From: Petrolisthes cinctipes
Taxonomy: Eukaryota > Arthropoda > Malacostraca > Decapoda > Porcellanidae
DNA: 64,000 nt
Assembly: GCA_033782935.1 (NCBI GenBank)
Contig: JAWQEG010000082.1
Location: 930,001 to 994,000, forward strand
Reading direction: 5' to 3'
Part shown: positions 1 through 9,205 of the stretch, one piece after another
Layout of the letters: the number at the start of each line of letters is the position of its first letter
How positions within the stretch are numbered: position 1 is the stretch's first letter
Position numbers and translations under genes: made by a program
Notes under the pieces: model-generated
What the model was told of the DNA's origin: nothing
What the model saw: only the letters and a program-made list of their open reading frames with translations
The model's database searches: none

Positions 1-89
1 ATCTTCAGTACCCGTTTATATCTCAAATTCAGGCTGAAAACACCCGAAAATTCAATATTTTGGGGTCCCAGAAGCAATCTGTACATGCC
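1..89 (+). repeat. Partial type 1' monomer at left edge
   Basis: The window opens inside a type 1' monomer at its 'atcttcagtacccg' segment. The 'cttcag' (not 'cttctg') and the following 'caggctgaaaacaccc' and 'attcaat' identify type 1'. The missing first half lies upstream of the window. Confidence 0.9.
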
Positions 90-301
90 TACTCAGTGTT
101 AGAGTATTTTCAAAATACAGGCCCAAAACATGCTGAAAATCGATATTTTAGATGCCCAAAGTCAATATGTGCATGTATCTTCTGTACCCGTTTATATCTC
201 AAATTCAGGCTCAAAACACCCGAAAATTCAATATTTTGGTTCCAAGAAGCAATCTGTACATGCCTACACAGTGCTAGAATATTTTCAAAATATAGGCTAA
301 A

Positions 302-305
302 ATTT
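302..305 (+). other. 4-bp insertion in a type 3' monomer
   Basis: The type 3' monomer at 265-416 is 152 bp because it reads 'ggctaaaatttaacatgct' where the norm is 'ggctaaaaacatgct'. I saw no other copy with this insertion in the window. Exact placement of the added bases is ambiguous. Confidence 0.8.
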
Positions 306-430
306 AACATGCTAAAAATCGACATTTTAGGTGCCAAAAAATCGATATCTCAAATTCAGTCCCAAAACACCCGAAAATTCGATATTTAGAGGTCCCATAA
401 GGTATCTGTACATGCCTACTCCGTGTTAGA

Positions 431-445
431 GTATTTTCAAAATAC
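431..445. other. Perfect 15-bp dyad, one per monomer (type 1 example)
   Basis: The sequence 'gtattttcaaaatac' has 7-bp arms that are exact reverse complements around a single central C. The same dyad is present in most copies of types 1, 1' and 2'. It may form a small cruciform or serve as a symmetric protein-binding site; neither is shown by the sequence. Confidence 0.85.
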
Positions 446-497
446 AGGCCAAAAACATACTGAAAATCGATCTTTTAGGTGCCCAAAAGTCGATATG

Positions 498-505
498 TGC
501 ATGCA
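498..505. other. TGCATGCA palindrome, about once per trimer
   Basis: This 8-bp perfect palindrome is found in types 1 and 1'. Types 2 and 2' read 'tgcatgta', and types 3 and 3' have lost the segment through the 29-bp deletion. In the regular domains it therefore recurs about every 501 bp. A few type 1' copies have lost it, for example near 8287, 10281, 30563 and 62940. Confidence 0.85.
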
Positions 506-548
506 TCTTCTGTACCCGTTTATATCTCAAATTCTGGCCATAAACACC

Positions 549-558
549 CGAAAATTCG
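549..558. other. Second dyad CGAAAATTCG in monomer tail
   Basis: The 10-bp sequence has CGAA and TTCG arms around an AA centre and two CpG sites. It is present in types 1, 3 and 3'. It is degraded to 'cgaaaattca' in types 1', 2 and 2' by a G-to-A change at the second CpG. Confidence 0.8.
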
Positions 559-593
559 ATATTTTGGGGTCCCAGAAGCGATCTATACATGCC

Positions 594-769
594 TACTCCG
601 TGTTAGAGTATTTTCAAAATTCAGGCCCAAAACATGCTGAAAATCGATATTTTTGGTGCCCAAAGTCAATATGTGCATGTATCTTCTGTACCCGTTTATA
701 TCTCAAATTCAGGCTCAAAACACCCGAAAATTCAATATTTTGGGGTCCCAGAAGCAATCTGTACATGCC
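594..769 (+). repeat. Monomer type 2, representative copy (176 bp)
   Basis: Near full-length monomer, one A shorter than type 1 in the 'gtgcccaaag' tract. Diagnostic words: 'caaaattcaggccc', 'catgctgaaaatcg', 'atatttttggtgccc', 'gtcaatatgtgcatgtatc', and a tail with 'ttcaatattttgggg' and 'gcaatct'. Compared with type 1, three CpG sites read CpA. The central dyad found in the other types carries one mismatch here. Confidence 0.95.
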
Positions 770-783
770 TACTCAGTGCTAGA

Positions 784-798
784 ATATTTTCAAAATAT
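784..798. other. Compensated form of the dyad in type 3 monomers
   Basis: At the same monomer position, types 3 and 3' read 'atattttcaaaatat'. Both outermost bases differ from the type 1 form (G to A on the left, C to T on the right), so the two arms remain perfectly complementary. Confidence 0.85.
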
Positions 799-848
799 AG
801 GCTAAAAACATGCTAAAAATCGATCTTTTAGGTGCCAAAAAGTCGATA

Positions 849-850
849 TC
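849..850 (+). other. 29-bp deletion junction of type 3 monomers with 'atat' microhomology
   Basis: In type 1 the missing segment is bounded by 'atat' at monomer positions 77-80 and again at 106-109. Type 3 keeps one 'atat' (846-849 here) and continues directly with 'ctcaaattcag'. The same junction recurs in ordinary type 3 and 3' copies throughout the window, so the deletion predates formation of the trimer HOR. Slippage or microhomology-mediated repair is the inferred cause. Confidence 0.9.
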
Positions 851-1589
851 TCAAATTCAGTCCCAAAACACCCGAAAATTCGATATTTAGGGGTCCCAGA
901 AGCGATCTGTACATGCCTACTCCGTGTTAGAGTATTTTCAAAATACATGCTCAAAACATACTGAAAATCGATCTTTTAGGTGCACAAAAGTCAATATGTG
1001 CATGCATCTTCAGTACCCGTTTATATCTCAAATTCAGGCTCAAAACACCCGAATATTAAATATTTTGGGGTCCCAGAAGCAATCTGTACATGCCTACTCA
1101 GTGCTAGAATATTTTCAAAATATAGGCTAAAAACATGCTGAAAATCGACATTTTAGGTGCCAAAAAATCGATATCTCAAATTCAGTCCCAAAACACCCGA
1201 AAATTCGATATTTAGAAGTCCCAGAAGGTATCTGTACATGCCTACTCCGTGTTAGAGTATTTTCAATATACAGTCCAAAAACATACTAAAAATCGATCTT
1301 TTAGGTGCCCAAAAGTCGATATGTGCATGCATCTTCTGTACCCGTTTATATCTCGAATTCTGGCCCTAAACACCAGAAAATTCGATATTTTGGGGTCCCA
1401 GAAGCGATCTGTACATGCGTACTCCGTGTTAGAGTATTTTCAAAATTCAGGCCCAAAACATGCTGAAAATCGATATTTTTGGTGCCCAAAGTCAATATGT
1501 GCATGTATCTTCTGTACCCGTTTATATCTCAAATTCAGGCTCAAAACACCCGAAAATTCAATATTTTGGGGTCCCAGAAGCAATCTGTA

Positions 1590-1591
1590 CA
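1590..1591 (+). other. Recurrent 10-bp deletion at the 2|3 boundary (first example)
   Basis: Here 'gcaatctgtac' runs straight into 'agtgctag', lacking the ten bases 'atgcctactc' that normally link a type 2 tail to a type 3 head. The break can be placed between two 'ca' dinucleotides. It shortens the trimer from 501 to 491 bp. Further examples occur near 3084, 4075, 8060, 10054, 11047, 18508, 25980, 41796, 43789, 45960, 49132, 51304, 52620, 58274 and 63708. Confidence 0.9.
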
Positions 1592-2234
1592 GTGCTAGAA
1601 TATTTTCAAAATATAGGCTAAAAACATGCTAAAAATCGATCTTTTAGGTGCCAAAAAGTCGATATCTCAAATTCAGTCCCAAAACACCCGAAAATTCGAT
1701 ATTTAGGGGTCCCAGAAGCGATCTGTACATGCCTACTCCGTGTTAGAGTATTTTCAAAATACATGCTCAAAACATACTGAAAATCGATCTTTTAGGTGCA
1801 CAAAAGTCGATATGTGCATGCATCTTCAGTACCCGTTTATATCTCAAATTCAGGCTCAAAACACCCGAAAATTCGATATTTTGGGGTCCCAGAAGCGATC
1901 TGTACATTCCTACTCCGTGTTAGAGTATTTTCAAAATTCAGGCCCAAAACATGCTGAAAATCGATATTTTTGGTGCCCAAAGTCAATATGTGCATGTATC
2001 TTCTGTACCCGTTTATATCTCAAATTCAGGCTCAAAACACCCGAAAATTCAATATTTTGGGGTTCCAGAAGCAATCTGTACATGCCTACTCAGTGCTAGA
2101 ATATTTTCAAAATATAGGCTAAAAACATGCTAAAAATCGATCTTTTAGGTGCCAAAAAGTCGATATCTCAAATTCAGTCCCAAAACACCCGAAAATTCGA
2201 TATTTAGGGGTCCCAGAAGCGATCTGTACATGCC

Positions 2235-2411
2235 TACTCCGTGTTAGAGTATTTTCAAAATACATGCTCAAAACATACTGAAAATCGATCTTTTAGGTGC
2301 ACAAAAGTCGATATGTGCATGCATCTTCAGTACCCGTTTATATCTCAAATTCAGGCTCAAAACACCCGAAAATTCAATATTTTGGGGTCCCAGAAGCAAT
2401 CTGTACATGCC
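2235..2411 (+). repeat. Monomer type 1', representative copy (177 bp)
   Basis: Full-length sister of type 1. Diagnostic words: 'catgctcaaaacatactg', 'gtgcacaaaagtcg', 'catgcatcttcagtaccc', 'caggctcaaaacaccc', and a type-2-like tail 'ttcaatattttgggg' with 'gcaatct'. It starts the 1'-2'-3' trimer, but in the middle of the window it is often followed directly by type 3'. Confidence 0.94.
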
Positions 2412-2587
2412 TACTCAGTGTTAGAGTATTTTCAAAATACAGGCCCAAAACATGCTGAAAATCGATATTTTAGATGCCCAAAGTCAATATGTGCATGTAT
2501 CTTCTGTACCCGTTTATATCTCAAATTCAGGCTCAAAACACCCGAAAATTCAATATTTTGGGGTCCCAGAAGCAATCTGTACATGCC
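2412..2587 (+). repeat. Monomer type 2', representative copy (176 bp)
   Basis: Sister of type 2. It is recognised by 'tactcagtgttagag', 'atacaggcccaaaac' and especially 'gatattttagatgccc', where type 2 has 'gatatttttggtgccc'. Its central dyad is intact. A frequent subvariant reads 'gtctatatg' instead of 'gtcaatatg' in the left domain. Another reads 'aatatctgc' on the right side of the window. Confidence 0.94.
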
Positions 2588-2735
2588 TACACAGTGCTAG
2601 AATATTTTCAAAATATAGGCTAAAAACATGCTAAAAATCGACATTTTAGGTGCCAAAAAATCGATATCTCAAATTCAGTCCCAAAACACCCGAAAATTCG
2701 ATATTTAGAGGTCCCAGAAGGTATCTGTACATGCC
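2588..2735 (+). repeat. Monomer type 3', representative copy (148 bp)
   Basis: Sister of type 3 with the same 29-bp deletion. Diagnostic words: 'tacacagtgctag', 'gacattttaggtgcc', 'aaaaaatcgatatctc', and a tail with 'tttagaggtccc' and 'agaaggtatctg'. In the domain around 17-37 kb many copies read 'tctctaattcag' where the usual form is 'tctcaaattcag'. Confidence 0.94.
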
Positions 2736-5209
2736 TACTCCGTGTTAGAGTATTTTCAAAATACAGGCCAAAAACATACTGAAAATCGATCTTTTAGGTG
2801 CCCAAAAGTCGATATGTGCATGCATCTTCTGTACCCGTTTATATCTCAAATTCTGGCCCTAAACACCCGAAAATTCGATATTTTGGGGTCCCAGAAGCGA
2901 TCTGTACATGCCTACTCCGTGTTAGAGTATTTTCAAAATTCAGGCCCAAAACATGCTGAAAATCGATATTTTTGGTGCCCAAAGTCAATATGTGAATGTA
3001 TCTTCTGTACCCGTTTATATCTCAAATTCAGGCTCAAAACACCCGAAAATTCAATATTTTGGGGTCCCAGAAGCAATCTGTACAGTGCTAGAATATTTTC
3101 AAAATATAGGCTAAAAACATGCTAAAAATCGATCTTTTAGGTGCCAAAAAGTCGATATCTCAAATTCAGTCCCAAAACACCCGAAAATTCGATATTTAGG
3201 GGTCCCAGAAGCGATCTGTACATGCCTACTCCGTGTTAGAGTATTTTCAAAATACATGCTCAAAACATACTGAAAATCGATCTTTTAGGTGCACAAAAGT
3301 CGATATGTGCATGCATCTTCAGTACCCGTTTATATCTCAAATTCAGGCTCAAAACACAGGAAAATTCAATATTTTGGGGTCCCAGAAGCAATCTGTACAT
3401 GCCTACTCAGTGTTAGAGTATTTTCAAAATACAGGCCCAAAACATGCTGAAAATCGATATTTTAGATGCCCAAAGTCAATATGTGCATGTATCTTCTGTA
3501 CCCGTTTATATCTCAAATTCAGGCTCAAAACACCCGAAAATTCAATATTTTGGTTCCCAGAAGTAATCTGTACATGCCTACACAGTGCTAGAATATTTTC
3601 AAAATATAGGCTAAAAACATGCTAAAAATCGACATTTTAGGTGCCAAAAAATCGATATCTCAAATTCAGTCCCAAAACACCCGAAAATTCGATATTTAGA
3701 GGTCCCAGAAGGTATCTGTACATGCCTAATCCGTGTTAGAGTATTTTCAAAATACAGGCCAAAAACATACTGAAAATCGATCTTTTAGGTGCCCAAAAGT
3801 CGATATGTGCATGCATCTTCTGTACCCGTTTATATCTCAAATTCTGGCCCTAAACACCCGAAAATTGGATATTTTGGGGTCCCAGAAGCGATCTGTACAT
3901 GCCTACTCCGTGTTAGAGTATTTTCAAAATTCAGGCCCAAAACATGCTGAAAATCGATATTTTTGGTGCCCAAAGTCAATATGTGCATGTATCTTCTGTA
4001 CTCGTTTATATCTCAAATTCAGGCTCAAAACACCCGAAAATTCAATATTTTGGTGTCCCAGAAGCAATCTGTACAGTGCTAGAATATTTTCAAAATATAG
4101 GCTAAAAACATGCTAAAAATCGATCTTTTAGGTGCCAAAAAGTCGATATCTCAAATTCAGTCCCAAAACACCCGAAAATTCGATATTTAGGGGTCCCAGA
4201 AGCGATCTGTACATGCCTACTCCGTGTTAGAGTATTTTCAAAATACATGCTCAAAACTTACTGGAAATCGATCTTTTAGGTGCACAAAAGTCGATATGTG
4301 CATGCATCTTCAGTACCCGTTTATATCTCAAATTCAGGCTCAAAACTCCCGAAAAATCAATATTTTGGGGTCCCAGAAGCAATCTGTACATGCCTACTCA
4401 GTGTTAGAGTATTTTCAAAATACAGGACCAAAACATGCTGAAAATCGATATTTTAGATGCCCAAAGTCTATATGTGCATGTATCTTCTGTACCCGTTTAT
4501 ATCTCAAATTCAGGCTCAAAACACCCGAAAATTCAATATTTTGGGGTCCCAGAAGCAATCTGTACATGCCTACACAGTGCTAGAATATTTTCAAAATATA
4601 GGCTAAAAACATGCTAAAAATCGACATTTTAGGTGCCAAACAATCGATATCTCAAATTCAGTCCCAAAACACCCGAAAATTCGATATTTAGAGGTCCCAA
4701 AAGGTATCTGTACATGCTTACTCCGTGTTAGAGTATTTTCTAAATACAGGCCAAAAACATACTGAAAATCGATCTTTTAGGTGCCCAAAAGTCGATATGT
4801 GCATGCATCTTCTGTACCCGTTTATATCTCAAATTCTGGCCCTAAACACCCGAAAATTCGATATTTTGGGGTCCCAGAAGCGATCTGTACATGCCTACTC
4901 CGTGTTAGAGTATTTTCAAAATTCAGGCCCAAAACATGCTGAAAATCGATATTTTTGGTGCCCAAAGTCAATATGTGCATGTATCTTCTATACCCGTTTA
5001 TATCTCAAATTCAGGCTCAAAACACCCAAAAATTCAATATTTTGGGGTCCCAGAAGCAATCTGTACACTGCTAGAATATTTTCAAAATATAGGCTAAAAA
5101 CATGCTAAAAATCGATCTTTTAGGTGCCAAAAAGTCGATATCTCAAATTCAGTCCCAAAACACCCGAAAATTCGATATTTAGGGGTCCCAGAAGCGATCT
5201 GTACATGCC

Positions 5210-6210
5210 TACTCCGTGTTAGAGTATTTTCAAAATACATGCTCAAAACATACTGAAAATCGATCTTTTAGGTGCACAAAAGTCGATATGTGCATGCATC
5301 TTCAGTACCCGTTTATATCACAAATTCAGGCTCAAAACACCCGAAAATTCAATATTTTGGGGTCCCAGAAGCAATCTGTACATGCCTACTGAGTGTTAGA
5401 GTATTTTCAAAATACAGGCCCAAAACATGCTGAAAATCGATATTTTAGATGCCCAAATTCAATATGTGCATGTATCTTCTGTACCCGTTTATATCTCAAA
5501 TTCAGGCTCAAAACACCCGAAAATTCAATATTTTGGTTCCCAGAAGCAATCTGTACATGCCTACACAGTGCTAGAATATTTTCAAAATATAGGCTAAAAA
5601 CATGCTAAAAATCGACATTTTAGGTGCCAAAAAATCGATATCTCAAATTCAGTCCCAAAACACCCGAAAATTCGATATTTAGAGGTCCCAGAAGGTATCT
5701 GTACATGCCTACTCCGTGTTAGAGTATTTTCAAAATACAGGCCAAAAACATACTGAAAATCGATCTTTTAGGTGCCCAAAAGTCGATATGTGCATGCATC
5801 TTCTGTACCCGTTTATATCTCAAATTCTGGCCCTAAACACCCGAAAATTCGATATTTTGGGGTCCTAGAAGCGATCTGTACATGCCTACTCCGTGTTAGA
5901 GTATTTTCAAAATTCAGGCCCAAAACATGCTGAAAATCGATATTTTTGGTGCCCAAAGTCAATATGTGCATGTATCTTCTGTACCCGTTTATATCTCAAA
6001 TTCAGGCTCAAAACACCCAAAAATTCAATATTTTGGGGTCCCAGAAGCAATCTGTACATGCCTACTCAGTGCTAGAATATTTTCAAAATATAGGCTAAAA
6101 ACATGCTAAAAATCGATCTTTTAGGTGCCAAAAAGTCGATATCTCAAATTCAGTCCCAAAACACCCGAAAATTCGATATTTAGGGGTCCCAGAAGCGATC
6201 TGTACATGCC
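5210..6210 (+). repeat. 1,001-bp hexamer unit, copy A of a tandem duplication
   Basis: It consists of 1'-2'-3'-1-2-3. It shares a set of private variants with the next unit: 'tatcacaaattc', 'tactgagtgttag', 'gcccaaattcaatatg', 'ttttggttccc', 'gggtcctagaag' and 'cacccaaaaattc'. By eye I noticed one difference from copy B, 'actgaaaatcg' here against 'actggaaatcg'. Confidence 0.88.
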
Positions 6211-7211
6211 TACTCCGTGTTAGAGTATTTTCAAAATACATGCTCAAAACATACTGGAAATCGATCTTTTAGGTGCACAAAAGTCGATATGTGCATGCAT
6301 CTTCAGTACCCGTTTATATCACAAATTCAGGCTCAAAACACCCGAAAATTCAATATTTTGGGGTCCCAGAAGCAATCTGTACATGCCTACTGAGTGTTAG
6401 AGTATTTTCAAAATACAGGCCCAAAACATGCTGAAAATCGATATTTTAGATGCCCAAATTCAATATGTGCATGTATCTTCTGTACCCGTTTATATCTCAA
6501 ATTCAGGCTCAAAACACCCGAAAATTCAATATTTTGGTTCCCAGAAGCAATCTGTACATGCCTACACAGTGCTAGAATATTTTCAAAATATAGGCTAAAA
6601 ACATGCTAAAAATCGACATTTTAGGTGCCAAAAAATCGATATCTCAAATTCAGTCCCAAAACACCCGAAAATTCGATATTTAGAGGTCCCAGAAGGTATC
6701 TGTACATGCCTACTCCGTGTTAGAGTATTTTCAAAATACAGGCCAAAAACATACTGAAAATCGATCTTTTAGGTGCCCAAAAGTCGATATGTGCATGCAT
6801 CTTCTGTACCCGTTTATATCTCAAATTCTGGCCCTAAACACCCGAAAATTCGATATTTTGGGGTCCTAGAAGCGATCTGTACATGCCTACTCCGTGTTAG
6901 AGTATTTTCAAAATTCAGGCCCAAAACATGCTGAAAATCGATATTTTTGGTGCCCAAAGTCAATATGTGCATGTATCTTCTGTACCCGTTTATATCTCAA
7001 ATTCAGGCTCAAAACACCCAAAAATTCAATATTTTGGGGTCCCAGAAGCAATCTGTACATGCCTACTCAGTGCTAGAATATTTTCAAAATATAGGCTAAA
7101 AACATGCTAAAAATCGATCTTTTAGGTGCCAAAAAGTCGATATCTCAAATTCAGTCCCAAAACACCCGAAAATTCGATATTTAGGGGTCCCAGAAGCGAT
7201 CTGTACATGCC
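6211..7211 (+). repeat. 1,001-bp hexamer unit, copy B of the tandem duplication
   Basis: Near-identical neighbour of 5210-6210 with all the same private variants at an offset of 1,001 bp. It carries 'actggaaatcg' in its type 1' monomer, a variant that also marks the 1' copies in blocks 7212, 8204, 9206, 10198, 11681, 14491 and 15812. Confidence 0.88.
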
Positions 7212-8857
7212 TACTCCGTGTTAGAGTATTTTCAAAATACATGCTCAAAACATACTGGAAATCGATCTTTTAGGTGCACAAAAGTCGATATGTGCATGCA
7301 TCTTCAGTACCCGTTTATATCTCAAATTCAGGCTCAAAACTCCCGAAAAATCAATATTTTGGGGTCCCAGAAGCAATCTGTACATGCCTACTCAGTGTTA
7401 GAGTATTTTCAAAATACAGGCCCAAAACATGCTGAAAATCGATATTTTAGATGCCCAAAGTCTATATGTGCATGTATCTTCTGTACCCGTTTATATCTCA
7501 AATTCAGGCTCAAAACACCCGAAAATTCAATATTTTGGGGTCCCAGAAGCAATCTGTACATGCCTACACAGTGCTAGAATATTTTCAAAATATAGGCTAA
7601 AAACATGCTAAAAATCGACATTTTAGGTGCCAAACAATCGATATCTCAAATTCAGTCCCAAAACACCCGAAAATTCGATATTTAGAGGTCCCAAAAGGTA
7701 TCTGTACATGCTTACTCCGTGTTAGAGTATTTTCTAAATACAGGCCAAAAACATACTGAAAATCGATCTTTTAGGTGCCCAAAAGTCGATATGTGCATGC
7801 ATCTTCTGTACCCGTTTATATCTCAAATTCTGGCCCTAACCACCCGAAAATTCGATATTTTGGGGTCCCGGAAGCGATCTGTACATGCCTACTCCGTGTT
7901 AGAGTATTTTCAAAATTCAGGCCCAAAACATGCTGAAAATCGATATTTTTGGTGCCCAAAGTCAATATGTGCATGTATCTTCTGTACCCGTTTATATCTC
8001 AAATTCAGGCTCAAAACACCCGAAAATTCAATATTTTGGTGTCCCAGAAGCAATCTGTACAGTGCTAGAATATTTTCAAAATATAGGCTAAAAACATGCT
8101 AAAAATCGATCTTTTAGGTGCCAAAAAGTCGATATCTCAAATTCAGTCCCAAAACACCCGAAAATTCGATATTTAGGGGTCCCAGAAGCGATCTGTACAT
8201 GCCTACTCCGTGTTAGAGTATTTTCAAAATACATGCTCAAAACATACTGGAAATCGATCTTTTAGGTGCACAAAAGTCGATATGTGCATGTATCTTCAGT
8301 ACCCGTTTATATCTCAAATTTAGGCTCAAAACTCCCGAAAAATCAATATTTTGGGGTCCCAGAAGCAATCTGTACATGCCTACTCAGTGTTAGAGTATTT
8401 TCAAAATACAGGCCCAAAACATGCTGAAAATCGATATTTTAGATGCCCAAAGTCTATATGTGCATGTATCTTCTGTACCCGTTTATATCTCAAATTCAGG
8501 CTCAAAACACCCGAAAATTCAATATTTTGGGGTCCCAGAAGCAATCTGTACATGCCTACACAGTGCTAGAATATTTTCAAAATATAGGCTAAAAACATGC
8601 TAAAAATCGACATTTTAGGTGCCAAAAAATCGATATCTCAAATTCAGTCCCAAAACACCCGAAAATTCGATATTTAGAGGTCCCAGAAGGTATCTGTACA
8701 TGCTTACTCCGTGTTAGAGTATTTTCTAAATACAGGCCAAAAACATACTGAAAATCGATCTTTTAGGTGCCCAAAAGTCGATATGTGCATGCATCTTCTG
8801 TACCCGTTTATATCTCAAATTCTGGCCCTAAACACCCGAAAATTCGATATTTTGGGG
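7212..8857 (+). repeat. Duplicated segment, copy A (offset 1,994 bp)
   Basis: Blocks 7212, 7713, 8204 and the first part of 8705. Private markers shared with 9206-10851 are 'ccctaaccaccc' in type 1, and 'gcatgtatcttcag' with 'aaatttaggctc' in type 1'. Differences seen: 'gtcccggaagc' here against 'gtcccagaagc', and 'cacccgaaaatt' here against 'caccctaaaatt'. Similarity ends where this copy reads 'gggtcctagaag'. Confidence 0.82.
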
Positions 8858-9205
8858 TCCTAGAAGCGATCTGTACATGCCTACTCCGTGTTAGAGTATT
8901 TTCAAAATTCAGGCCCAAAACATGCTGAAAATCGATATTTTTGGTGCCCAAAGTCAATATGTGCATGTATCTTCTGTACCCGTTTATATCTCAAATTCAG
9001 GCTCAAAACACCCAAAAATTCAATATTTTGGGGTCCCAGAAGCAATCTGTACATGCCTACTCAGTGCTAGAATATTTTCAAAATATAGGCTAAAAACATG
9101 CTAAAAATCGATCTTTTAGGTGCCAAAAAGTCGATATCTCAAATTCAGTCCCAAAACACCCGAAAATTCGATATTTAGGGGTCCCAGAAGCGATCTGTAC
9201 ATGCC

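Larger units (their letters stand above)
417..593 (+). repeat. Monomer type 1, representative copy (177 bp)
   Basis: Full-length monomer. Diagnostic words: 'tactccgtgttagag', 'caggccaaaaacatactg', 'gatcttttaggtgccc', 'gtcgatatgtgcatgcatc', 'cttctgtaccc', 'attctggcc', and a tail with 'ttcgatattttgggg' and 'gcgatct'. It contains seven CpG sites, close to the number expected from its base composition. It usually begins the 1-2-3 trimer and is followed by type 2. This copy has 'gcgatctatac' where most have 'gcgatctgtac'. Confidence 0.95.
770..917 (+). repeat. Monomer type 3, representative copy (148 bp, internally deleted)
   Basis: Short monomer ending the 1-2-3 trimer. Diagnostic words: 'tactcagtgctagaat', 'ataggctaaaaacatgct', 'gatcttttaggtgcc', 'aaaaagtcgatatctc', and a tail with 'gatatttaggggtccc' and 'gcgatct'. 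Relative to type 1 it lacks 29 bp (type 1 monomer positions 81-109). The deletion junction lies at 849|850 in this copy, directly after 'gatat'. Confidence 0.95.
90..1733 (+). repeat. Mixed blocks at the left edge
   Basis: Block order by monomer type: 2'-3' (90-416), 1-2-3 (417-917), 1'-3' dimer (918-1242), 1-2-3 with the 10-bp deletion (1243-1733). The 1'-3' dimer of 325 bp lacks the expected 2' monomer. It is the same rearrangement that dominates the 17-34 kb domain. Confidence 0.85.

Noticed and set aside
549..560. CENP-B box-like sequence around 'acccgaaaattcga' on the minus strand
   Set aside because: The CGGG and TTCG-like parts are present but the spacing and the central A do not fit the 17-bp CENP-B box consensus.
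895..905. Telomere-like 'tttaggg' in type 3 tails
   Set aside because: It occurs once per type 3 monomer as part of 'tttaggggtccc' and is not tandem, so it is a coincidental match to the plant-type telomere repeat.
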